Assembly: GCA_964347835.1 (NCBI GenBank)
Contig: CAYFZR010000033.1
Location: forward strand, 1 to 17,083
DNA length: 17,083 nucleotides
Source: CAYFZR01 sp964347835 [NCBI: uncultured archaeon]
GTDB taxonomy: Archaea > CAYFZR01
Direction of reading: 5' to 3'
Positions 8,070 to 15,156 of this stretch are shown in pieces; within the stretch, counting starts at the first letter, position 1, and every line of letters begins with the position of its first letter. Below the pieces are notes generated by a model that was given only the letters and a program-made list of their open reading frames with translations, did no database searches and was not told the DNA's origin. The position numbers were made by a program, and so were the translations under genes.

Positions 8070-8911
8070 TCCAATACAAGGAGCCAGAACACAGCCATTC
8101 CTACGGCGAACATCACCCATCCTAAGTGAATATGCACGAAATACATCGTTTCATAACCGAAGTAGTAGCCCACAAGGACTAAAGTCATTATCCTGATTTG
8201 ATTCATGAAAAATAAGGCGATTACCCCTATAACCGTGTAAATACTCATTTTTCTGAGATTTCTTTTCGTGGTGGATATAAAGTATGAAATTGCAGCAGAT
8301 AGAAAAACTGTGATGGATTCAACACCCGAGCATGGAATCCAAACACCAATTCTAAAACCATCAAAATTGATATCTGTCCCGCTTATCACTTGTGTAGGTT
8401 TGATGAGATTAAGGAAAAATCCCGACATTCTAACAGTTATTTTTGTGATGTAAACCAAGAAGAAATTTTCATCCCCTAAGATAAATTCCAGCCCCACGAA
8501 AAGAAAACCGTATAGAGTAAAGCAAGCGAATATAAAAAATGTGAGAAAAGAAACTGACTCTTCATCTAATCTGAGAAAATTCGAGAGCCCGACATTTAAC
8601 AATATGATAAGAAATCCGCCTGAAAGCATACCATAGTCGAAATAACTGAAAGGGTCCTTGGTCAAAAAATTAAACGAAATATCTACGATAATGAGCAGCA
8701 ATCCTAAGAATATGCGCCTAGAATTTATCTTTAGACCATAGATAACATCCTTCTTTTCTCGGACATGAATTGCATAAAGTGCAATAAGGGATAATAATAC
8801 AAGAGTGACTCCGAGTAATTTGGGTTCATAAAGTCCAAAGAAAAAAATAGTTAAGCCAAAGAGCAAAACGCCTATGCTCAGGGCATACGGTAATTTTTCC
8901 TTTAAATTCAT
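8066..8911 (-). CDS. Archaeosortase (exosortase-family membrane transpeptidase/protease)
   Basis: A 281-aa integral membrane protein with about eight hydrophobic segments. The family's Cys-Arg-His active-site elements appear in the expected order in the C-terminal third: Cys194 in WIPCSGVESI, Arg240 in FFMNQIRIMT and His260/His262 in VHIHLGWVMF. Archaeosortases recognise a short motif followed by a transmembrane helix and a basic tail, and are thought to cleave and transfer the protein to an envelope component. Three exported proteins at 13850-15987 carry such tails with (P/S/Q)EF motifs, so a PEF-CTERM-type (archaeosortase C-like) specificity is likely, though the subfamily is not proven. 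AGGTG about 6 nt before ATG is the ribosome binding site. A TATA-like element about 48 bp upstream overlaps a palindrome at 8956-8968. It is divergent from the secreted-protein pair and convergent with the deacetylase-like gene. Confidence 0.87.
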   Translation of the reverse strand: MNLKEKLPYALSIGVLLFGLTIFFFGLYEPKLLGVTLVLLSLIALYAIHVREKKDVIYGLKINSRRIFLGLLLIIVDISFNFLTKDPFSYFDYGMLSGGFLIILLNVGLSNFLRLDEESVSFLTFFIFACFTLYGFLFVGLEFILGDENFFLVYITKITVRMSGFFLNLIKPTQVISGTDINFDGFRIGVWIPCSGVESITVFLSAAISYFISTTKRNLRKMSIYTVIGVIALFFMNQIRIMTLVLVGYYFGYETMYFVHIHLGWVMFAVGMAVFWLLVLD

Positions 8912-8955
8912 CCCTACACCTATTAGATTCTTAGATCATTAAGGTCATACTGGGG

Positions 8956-8968
8956 GTTCTTATAGAAC
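8956..8968. promoter_or_regulatory. Short palindrome over the archaeosortase promoter
   Basis: GTTCT-TAT-AGAAC is a perfect 5-bp-arm inverted repeat. It overlaps CTATAAG, the best TATA-like element for the minus-strand archaeosortase gene, about 48 bp upstream of its ATG. The position would suit a repressor operator, but such short palindromes also occur by chance. Confidence 0.3.
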
Positions 8969-9055
8969 TTTATGATGCTACTTATCCTTTTCTCTTTCTC
9001 CTAAAAAAGAGGTTTAAGGTACCTAAAGGGTTGTATCTGACGGTAAATAATCTGA

Positions 9056-9063
9056 TTTATATA
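9056..9063 (+). promoter_or_regulatory. TATA box for the 884-aa protein gene (apparently leaderless)
   Basis: TTTATATA is centred 26-27 bp before the ATG at 9086, the standard archaeal TATA-to-start distance, so the transcript should begin at the A of the start codon. A weak AAGGT at 9074-9078 would then lie outside the mRNA. Confidence 0.6.
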
Positions 9064-9085
9064 TGATAAACAGAAGGTAAGATAC

Positions 9086-11740
9086 ATGCGCTACAAGACA
9101 ATCCTTCTTTCAGTTTTATTAATATTAGTACCTGTACAGATGACTAGTGCTCAGACAAGGCTTTCCGACTGCGTTAATGAATATCACGTTATCCTCTTTA
9201 AAAGCGAATCATCCACATCTCAACGTGCGTTGAATGATTTAGGAAATTTAAAAGAAGAACTCGCAAGTTACGGTGTAAACTTGGTCATCGAGGCGAAAAA
9301 TCCCCTACAAAACATAGTAATCCATAACAAATACGAGGATTACCTGAATTCGAAGGGCTATACGTTAACGGTTCCCTATCTTGTGACAGAAGAGGAGGAT
9401 ATTTTCGTTTATGGGGGATATTATACTCGTTTTACAGATGATTACATAGCAAAATCACTCATTCTTCAACGAATCATCGATAGAGGCTGTAAATTTCCAC
9501 AAGAAGTTGAAACTAACATTAAAAAATCAAAGTCTTTTCTAGCGTCCTACCAGATTATTGTAAATGAGACTAGGTTTATAGAATATAATTTTAACAAGGA
9601 TCTTGAGGGTTTCGTAGTATCTTACTCTAATTACTCCATACCATTCGACATTTCTCATGAGAAGAGTTGGCTCGAGATGAATGTAGACTACAACGCAGAT
9701 GGCAAGAGGGAAGTCATCGTAAGAAAATCTGATTTCTTGGCGGAAGGTACTGAAGACTGGTCTGATTACACAGACCTGTTCTATGATATATATATTCCCC
9801 CCGGAACTCCAAGCGAAGAGATTATAACTCTTACCGACATCGTTGATAAGAGCAATCCCTTCCTTTGGCAGACAGAAAAGTATGATCCTATATTAAAGTT
9901 TACTTATTTAGTTACTATGGGTAATTATACGAATCGTTCGTTTAAGATGATCACAGAGATTAGGAATTTTACGCTTAGGGCGGGAACATGGAATACTATA
10001 AAAAGAGATATCTCAACATTAAATAGAAATAACATAATATTCTTCAATATAAGGATCAGGTTTGATGGCAATACATCTTATTCCGGTCCAATATACATAG
10101 ATAACTTAAGGATAACAGGAAAAAACCCCCTCCCAAAATCATTCAATTCTATCAAGAAAAGACATGTATATAAGTCTAAAGAAGATTTTACGGACGCACA
10201 GTTGGCTTATCACCTGATGAAACTAGCAACAACATCAATTTTGCATGCTGAGGAAAAAGAGATGACTTATCAGCAGAGGATTGAGGAAGAGAAAATTGAA
10301 AAAAATACAGCAAGTAAGACTTTCTATGGCATTAGGGGGTTCCTTGAGGCTTCTGGAACAGAGTTCTCTGAAGGAGATACCTTAGAGACATACGTCAAGG
10401 TGAACAACCTCCTAGATGAGAAGAAAAATGTAAAAGTCAACGTTTATCTTGATGGCGGGGCCTGTATCTTACCTTTAACAAAAATGGAATTCTCATATGA
10501 ATTGCGGGAATATAACTCCCGAGAACATTTTTTTACGTATAAATTAAATAAAGCAGGATCTTATACCCTTCATTTAAAGATCTCTTTCGATGACAAGGAG
10601 ATGGATATAACAAAAGATATAATAGTAAAACAAGAATTTGTTCCTACCTTTAATAGATTATATGCAAAGTATAACGGAGTATTTAAAGAAACCCATGACT
10701 TAGAATCCATGGGATACAATGTCTCTAGCGTTTTTAAGATTTTGATAGATTTAGAAAGTAAACTCTCTCAGGCCAATCAACTCTACATTAACTGCGAATA
10801 TGAAAAAGCAATGAAGACTTTAAGAGAGGTAGAATATGATTTTCCAAAAGCCATCATTAGACAAGATATAATAAAAAAAGCGCCAGTATCAAGAAAATCT
10901 AATTGGATTGTTATATATGGGGCTGAGGCTCCAAATTCAGATCTGAAACTCGCATATAATTTAGCAGGAGTACTTGGAGGTACTCCAATATCTGATAATG
11001 AAGCAGATCCTTCTGATCTAGAGAGCAGACCGATTATACTAATAGGAGGTCCGGCAGCAAATAAATTATCCAACAAATACAAGGATAAGACTTGTACTAA
11101 ATTCATTAAGATAGACAACGATTGGCACATCATGTCTGACTGTAAAATAATCGATAACGAAAGTTATGGATTTTATTCTGCCATAAGAAATTCCTCTACT
11201 TATATAATCGCCGGGCTGTCTCGATGGGGCACCATTCAAGGATACAATAAATTTATCACAGACAAATTATGGGAAAAAGATATAAGAAAGCCTGGTTTCA
11301 GCCTACGCATTTCAGGACAAGGCTTGGTTTTAGCCTTAAAAGATCATTTAAACTCAACCAAAAAATATGAACCTGACGAAGATGGCTACATCCTTGACTG
11401 GCTCGTATTAAGCCCGTATAATTCTGATATAAATCCAGATATCGCTCCAAATTTGGGCGATGGACCATTTAGTTCCGCCTGCTGTAAGAATATATACTGG
11501 AGGGAGCATCACTCCGAAGATAGTTACGTCGAAACATATGGTATCGTTTCGTCAGAAAAACTTACATCTTATGCATTTACCTATATTTATTCTCCACATG
11601 ATCAGGAGATAGTCTTAGAAGTAGACAGCGATGATGTGATAGACGCTTGGCTGAATGGTGAAAAAATATTTTTAGAGAACTCTTCTCATCAGAACTTAAT
11701 TTCAGGATGGAATAAACTTTTAATTAAGTTGTATAGATAA
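9086..11740 (+). CDS. Secreted multidomain protein: Trx-like, jelly-roll insert, Ig/CARDB-like, S-layer-type domain, C-terminal jelly-roll
   Basis: An 884-aa secreted protein of unknown function. A signal peptide (to about residue 22) is followed by a thioredoxin-like fold (about 27-150): strand YHVILFKS, strand VNLVIEA, then VPYLVTEE at the cis-Pro position, but no CxxC. Cys29 and Cys135 recur in the paralogue and could pair. Residues about 165-350 form a beta-rich insert absent from the paralogue, like a carbohydrate-binding jelly roll (IYIDNLRITG). An Ig/CARDB-like domain spans about 415-520, then a helical linker. Residues about 605-735 hold WIVIYGAEAPNSDLKLA, IILIGGPAANKLS and IIAGLSRWGT, similar to domains in archaeal S-layer proteins. 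The C-terminal 150 residues end with DAWLNGEKIF and GWNKLLIKL, as in galactose-binding-like modules. No membrane anchor is seen. Likely co-transcribed with the paralogue 33 bp downstream. Confidence 0.8.
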   Translation: MRYKTILLSVLLILVPVQMTSAQTRLSDCVNEYHVILFKSESSTSQRALNDLGNLKEELASYGVNLVIEAKNPLQNIVIHNKYEDYLNSKGYTLTVPYLVTEEEDIFVYGGYYTRFTDDYIAKSLILQRIIDRGCKFPQEVETNIKKSKSFLASYQIIVNETRFIEYNFNKDLEGFVVSYSNYSIPFDISHEKSWLEMNVDYNADGKREVIVRKSDFLAEGTEDWSDYTDLFYDIYIPPGTPSEEIITLTDIVDKSNPFLWQTEKYDPILKFTYLVTMGNYTNRSFKMITEIRNFTLRAGTWNTIKRDISTLNRNNIIFFNIRIRFDGNTSYSGPIYIDNLRITGKNPLPKSFNSIKKRHVYKSKEDFTDAQLAYHLMKLATTSILHAEEKEMTYQQRIEEEKIEKNTASKTFYGIRGFLEASGTEFSEGDTLETYVKVNNLLDEKKNVKVNVYLDGGACILPLTKMEFSYELREYNSREHFFTYKLNKAGSYTLHLKISFDDKEMDITKDIIVKQEFVPTFNRLYAKYNGVFKETHDLESMGYNVSSVFKILIDLESKLSQANQLYINCEYEKAMKTLREVEYDFPKAIIRQDIIKKAPVSRKSNWIVIYGAEAPNSDLKLAYNLAGVLGGTPISDNEADPSDLESRPIILIGGPAANKLSNKYKDKTCTKFIKIDNDWHIMSDCKIIDNESYGFYSAIRNSSTYIIAGLSRWGTIQGYNKFITDKLWEKDIRKPGFSLRISGQGLVLALKDHLNSTKKYEPDEDGYILDWLVLSPYNSDINPDIAPNLGDGPFSSACCKNIYWREHHSEDSYVETYGIVSSEKLTSYAFTYIYSPHDQEIVLEVDSDDVIDAWLNGEKIFLENSSHQNLISGWNKLLIKLYR

Positions 11741-11763
11741 GTATATTTACAAAGGTATGTTCT

Positions 11764-11770
11764 GGGGAGG
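11764..11770 (+). promoter_or_regulatory. Strong Shine-Dalgarno of the 539-aa paralogue
   Basis: GGGGAGG lies three bases before the ATG at 11774 in the 33-bp gap after the first paralogue. It fixes this start and suggests translation from a shared mRNA, unlike the leaderless first gene. Confidence 0.65.
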
Positions 11771-11773
11771 GAA

Positions 11774-13393
11774 ATGCGAACCATTGCATTCATGTTCATC
11801 TTAATATGTGTGCCTGTCCTGTCTCAGCAGTTACTCTGCGAGTTTGTGAGCGAGTACCATGTTACTTTTTTCTCGGATGATTCCAAAACAAGCAATATTG
11901 TCTTAAATTCATTGGAGGATTTAAGGAGCGAATTTCAGCAAACTAATGTAAAATTGGTGGTTGAGAACAAAAACTTATTAAAAAATCGGGAAGAACATGA
12001 ATCTTATAAAAAAAATGCAACATCTAAAGGAATTGTTCTTTCTATTCCCTATCTTGTTACTGAAGAGGGAGGCATCATAATTGCAGGGGGATACAAAACT
12101 GATGAATACCTTATAAAGGCTTTGATCTTACAGATGGTTATTGAGAGGAGTTGTAAACTCCCTGCAGGCGCCAGTATATACTTCAACCAGTCCAAATCGT
12201 ATCTCAAAGGGTATGAAAATTATAATATTTATGATTTGCGGGATGCATATGATTACACGGATGCTAAGATGGCGCATCAACTCCTTTCCGTTGCATACTC
12301 CTACATCGTGCTCACAGAGAAGTATCAGAGAGAAAGCATGCTCAAAATCCAAAGAGAAAAAGAAAAACAACTTATTAAGACGGCTAATTTCGATAACATA
12401 GAAGCCATACTCCAAATCCCTGAAAAAGAATTCAAAGAGGGGGAAGAAATTGCGGTAGCCCTCAAACTGGAGAACAAAGGTAAAAAACAACGGGACAACA
12501 GATACATTAAGATAAGATTTATCATAGCAGATCTATTCGGGAATGAGATGAACTGCCTTGTACCTCTCGATAATAATGAGTTTGAATCAAACCTCCTGAT
12601 AGAAGAAAAGGAGTATTATCTCGTAAGGTTCAGGTTGAATAAGCCTGGATCATTTAAGGTCATTGCAATAATCAATTCTGATGGTAAAGAAATTAATTTG
12701 GAGAGAAATATAATTGTTGATAGTGTATATAATAATCTCAGGGACCAGATTTTATTAAACATTTCTAAAGCAAATGATGAGATACTTTTATTGGAGAGGT
12801 TGGGTCATGACACGATTACAATCAAAACAGCTTTCGATCGCGCGGAAACGAATGTTATCCAAGCAAATCAACTCTATTCAGAATGTGATTTAGAATCTGC
12901 AATCAAAAAGTTAGAAGAAGCAAAAAAAGATCTTTCTACATCCGGGTATAAGATAAACCTCTTAAAAGATAAAGGGCCTATTTATGAGAGAAGGAGTTGG
13001 ATAATCGTTTATGGAAAGAATGCTCCTCTAAACGATAAAAATCTGGCATTTAAACTTGCAGAAAAGACTGAAGGTAAAGCCGTATCAGATTATAACACCT
13101 CTTTTTATGAATTTGAAGAAGAAAACGTTGTGTTGATAGGGGGTCCAGCGATAAATCACTTTTCAAATATTTTCAAGGAAGAAACAGATCCGAGGTTCAT
13201 ATTCATAGATGGTAACTGGTATATACTCTCAGAAAAAACGCTCATCAACGATGAGACCTTCGGATTTTTCTCTAAAGTAGGAAGCCCCCTCACAAAAGAA
13301 ATGTATATTGTGGCGGGATTGAGCAGATGGGGAACCGAGCAGGGATACAATAAATTTATCGATTTCTTTGATAGGAAAGAAGAAGTGAAATGA
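11774..13393 (+). CDS. Secreted paralogue: Trx-like, Ig/CARDB-like, S-layer-type domain (probably C-terminally truncated)
   Basis: A 539-aa paralogue of the preceding gene. A short signal peptide (to about residue 18) precedes a thioredoxin-like domain (about 22-135) with YHVTFFSDD and IPYLVTEE. Again there is no CxxC, but Cys22 and Cys127 are conserved. The shared segment DYTDAKMAHQLL then leads into a charged helix, an Ig/CARDB-like domain (about 215-315), a helical linker with NVIQANQLYSECD (compare KLSQANQLYINCE in the paralogue), and the S-layer-type domain (about 405-530) with WIIVYGKNAP, VVLIGGPAINH and IVAGLSRWGTEQGYNKFI. It lacks both the jelly-roll insert and the C-terminal module of its neighbour. 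The TGA at 13391 is followed in shifted frames by an acidic linker and a hydrophobic helix, so the full-length ancestor was probably membrane-anchored. Confidence 0.8.
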   Translation: MRTIAFMFILICVPVLSQQLLCEFVSEYHVTFFSDDSKTSNIVLNSLEDLRSEFQQTNVKLVVENKNLLKNREEHESYKKNATSKGIVLSIPYLVTEEGGIIIAGGYKTDEYLIKALILQMVIERSCKLPAGASIYFNQSKSYLKGYENYNIYDLRDAYDYTDAKMAHQLLSVAYSYIVLTEKYQRESMLKIQREKEKQLIKTANFDNIEAILQIPEKEFKEGEEIAVALKLENKGKKQRDNRYIKIRFIIADLFGNEMNCLVPLDNNEFESNLLIEEKEYYLVRFRLNKPGSFKVIAIINSDGKEINLERNIIVDSVYNNLRDQILLNISKANDEILLLERLGHDTITIKTAFDRAETNVIQANQLYSECDLESAIKKLEEAKKDLSTSGYKINLLKDKGPIYERRSWIIVYGKNAPLNDKNLAFKLAEKTEGKAVSDYNTSFYEFEEENVVLIGGPAINHFSNIFKEETDPRFIFIDGNWYILSEKTLINDETFGFFSKVGSPLTKEMYIVAGLSRWGTEQGYNKFIDFFDRKEEVK

Positions 13394-13630
13394 GGAGACA
13401 TCCATTGAAATTGAGCCAAAAATTGAAGAAATTAAAGAAACTAGTAGAGGTATGGGTACAGAATCTGGAAATGGAGAAAATACAGAGCCTGCTAGGAATC
13501 CAGAAAGCCAAGGTATGGGTTGGGAAAAGTTATTGGAAAAATAATTGCGATTGGATTTTACTCAATCCTATTTATGTTTTTGATATACACATATAATTCA
13601 GTATTTAAAAAAAGTAAATGTGAATATTAG
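13389..13630 (+). pseudogene. Frame-disrupted C-terminal linker and membrane anchor of the 539-aa protein
   Basis: Just past the TGA at 13391-13393, a +1 frame (from 13392) encodes an acidic Ser/Thr/Gly-rich linker beginning EETSIEIEPKIEEIKETS. This runs to GMGWEK before a stop at 13542. In the original frame, from 13529, VIGKIIAIGFYSILFMFLIY reads as a transmembrane helix followed by a KKSK-type tail and a TAG at 13628-13630. Skipping one base near 13391 and stepping back one base near the A4 run at 13525-13528 would give a 618-aa type I membrane protein. The two shifts cancel in total frame, as expected for one ancestral reading frame. Alternatives are assembly error or programmed frameshifting. 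The 68-codon frame starting at 13390 looks like noise. Confidence 0.55.
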
Positions 13631-13635
13631 TTCAC

Positions 13636-13656
13636 AAAAAGTGAAAACTTTTTTAT
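13636..13656 (+). terminator. A/T hairpin with GAAA loop and T-run
   Basis: AAAAAGT (13636-13642), loop GAAA and ACTTTTT (13647-13653) form a perfect 7-bp stem with a GNRA tetraloop and a T6 run in the 3' arm. It begins six bases after the stop of the anchor-like frame, which supports that frame as the real gene end. Confidence 0.5.
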
Positions 13657-13849
13657 TTATAATGAACATTTGTTATATTTTTTAAAACGCTTGTTTCGAA
13701 TAATTTTTGAAAAAAATGATCTTAACGTTCAAAATTAAAAAATATAGTATATAAATCTTTATATTTTAAATTGAAGCGATATATTTAAGTATTTATTAAT
13801 TAAAAAAGATAGACATAGCGCCTTTCAGGCGATTAATGGGGGGTGACAA
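13657..13849 (+). promoter_or_regulatory. AT-rich promoter region of the xEF-CTERM operon
   Basis: A very AT-rich stretch without a gene. TATA-like elements occur at 13748-13757 (GTATATAAAT), 13759-13768 and 13779-13790 (GATATATTTAAG). The last is preceded by a purine-rich GAAGC that could act as a BRE, and would start a leader of about 40 nt. That leader includes the GGGGGGTGA ribosome binding site at 13838-13846 before the TTG start at 13850. The three candidate boxes cannot be ranked from sequence alone. Confidence 0.45.
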
Positions 13850-14413
13850 TTGGATAGATGTAGAACAACAGTCTTAATGTGCGTGATCTTGCTAGCATCT
13901 CTAGCGGTAGTAACCGCTGGTCCCGGCGACCAGGTTACCGTCTCACCACTCAGTCAGGATATATTAATTGGTGGTCAAGGTACTTATGCAGTAACGGTAA
14001 AAACTGATGTACCTGGTACGCATTACCTATGGTTTGATACTCAAATTACAGATAGTAATAAAGAGATAGTCGCTAGGTTATACGGACAGGGTGGCGATAC
14101 GGCCATTCCAGGTGACCCATGGAATATATCCAAGGGCTTTACTTGGACGGCGACTGGGGCAGGCCCCTTTGGTACTTACAAAGACTTTTCATTTACATTT
14201 GTTGTATATCTCGAAAATTCCGGCGGCACACTAGCACATTCCACAAGTTACAACATGCAAATAAATGATGATATAAGTGGGGCGACACAGGCAACAGCAA
14301 CTCCAACGGTCAGGACAATCCCAGAGTTTTCACTCGTAATAGGAGGACCCTTACTCGCAATAGCAGTTGGAATGCTTACATATGCATTCGTAAGGAGGAG
14401 GAAGAAAAGTTAA
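13850..14413 (+). CDS. PEF-CTERM exported protein (archaeosortase substrate)
   Basis: A 187-aa exported protein, function unknown. The TTG start is supported by GGGGGGTGA three bases upstream and by a complete signal peptide directly after it (cleavage near TAG/PGD, about residue 24). The next in-frame ATG would leave only a minimal N-terminus. Residues about 28-140 look like one Ig-like beta sandwich with LIGGQGTYAVTVKT. A Thr/Ala-rich linker (about 143-155) leads to the sorting tail: IPEF at residues 157-160, a hydrophobic helix, then RRRKKS. This is the canonical PEF-CTERM layout of motif, helix and basic end. It is the first of three genes in the same direction with gaps of about 50 bp or less, so presumably an operon, and processing by the archaeosortase at 8066-8911 is expected. 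Confidence 0.85.
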   Translation: MDRCRTTVLMCVILLASLAVVTAGPGDQVTVSPLSQDILIGGQGTYAVTVKTDVPGTHYLWFDTQITDSNKEIVARLYGQGGDTAIPGDPWNISKGFTWTATGAGPFGTYKDFSFTFVVYLENSGGTLAHSTSYNMQINDDISGATQATATPTVRTIPEFSLVIGGPLLAIAVGMLTYAFVRRRKKS

Positions 14414-14466
14414 TTTTTCTATTCTTAGAAATTTGAGAAATCAAGTAGAACGGGATGGGAGAGAAC

Positions 14467-15111
14467 TTGCATAGAAGAATTGAGAAACACCTAGTTGTTA
14501 TAACCGCCATCGCTTTAATTATAACTACTCTTGCATTCGCAGGTGGAAATCCAGCCCTCTTGCGGTTATATTCACTTAGTAGTACGGCCAATTATGATTA
14601 TTGCACCGAGACCTACGTAACAAGTGACACGTCATTCGACCTTGAAATAACAAATAAAGCTAAATTTGGAGCAGATAACCTTCATTTAGTTATTTCTCTC
14701 CCAGGATCTCTAACATTAGATGGTACTGAAGTTTGGGTTACAAAACCTGATAGTACCGTTGTAAAAATAACAAGTACAAATTGGCAAGGACCGGGAACGC
14801 CTGATTATAGTCCTAATGGTTATAATTTTCCGAAACATGATATATTCCCGGCCTATTATAATATTACTGACTTAGGAGCGATCGGTGCAGAATCTACATT
14901 AGTCGTTCCGATCCGAATAAAAACGCCACCACCCGCAACTAGAGTCCATTTTGATGCCTTAGGATTGACAGATAATCAAGTTGTTCTCAAGAGTCCTTTT
15001 TCAAAGGATGTTGAGTACATCTCTGAGTTTCCGTTAGGAGTAATCGTTCCAACTGTACTGACGGCTGGCGGCTATCTGGTTATTGCAGCAAGAAGGAGGC
15101 TAAGGAGATAA
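14467..15111 (+). CDS. Exported protein with SEF-type C-terminal sorting tail
   Basis: A 214-aa exported protein of unknown function. I chose the TTG at 14467 because GGGAG at 14457-14461 sits five bases before it. The ATG at 14455 lies at the edge of that element and has no ribosome binding site of its own; it would add four residues. The signal peptide runs to about FAG/GNP. The body (about 35-175) is beta-rich with FDLEITNKAKFGADNLHLVI and VVPIRIKTPPP, like domains that recur in archaeal surface proteins (DUF11-like; not certain). The tail reads ISEFPLGVIVPTVLTAGGYL, then a helix end and RRRLRR. Ser replaces the Pro of the canonical PEF. Its tail is closer to that of the next gene than to that of the previous one. 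Confidence 0.8.
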   Translation: MHRRIEKHLVVITAIALIITTLAFAGGNPALLRLYSLSSTANYDYCTETYVTSDTSFDLEITNKAKFGADNLHLVISLPGSLTLDGTEVWVTKPDSTVVKITSTNWQGPGTPDYSPNGYNFPKHDIFPAYYNITDLGAIGAESTLVVPIRIKTPPPATRVHFDALGLTDNQVVLKSPFSKDVEYISEFPLGVIVPTVLTAGGYLVIAARRRLRR

Positions 15112-15141
15112 GAATTTTGGAAAATGAGGTAAAAGATCAAT

Positions 15142-15154
15142 GGGGAGGAGGTGA
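15142..15154 (+). promoter_or_regulatory. Very strong Shine-Dalgarno deciding the start of the third operon gene
   Basis: GGGGAGGAGGTGA includes a full GGAGGTGA match to the archaeal 16S rRNA tail. It overlaps the in-frame GTG at 15151, so initiation there is unlikely; ATG at 15157 is correctly spaced. Confidence 0.7.
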
Positions 15155-15156
15155 GA

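Noticed and set aside
13390-13596. 68-codon frame overlapping the 539-aa stop (ATGA)
   Set aside because: Composition looks random, while the other two frames in the same bases encode a coherent acidic linker and a transmembrane helix.
15151-15156. GTG start of the third xEF-CTERM gene at 15151
   Set aside because: The GTG is part of the GGAGGTGA ribosome binding site; ATG 15157 is correctly spaced and begins a clean signal peptide.
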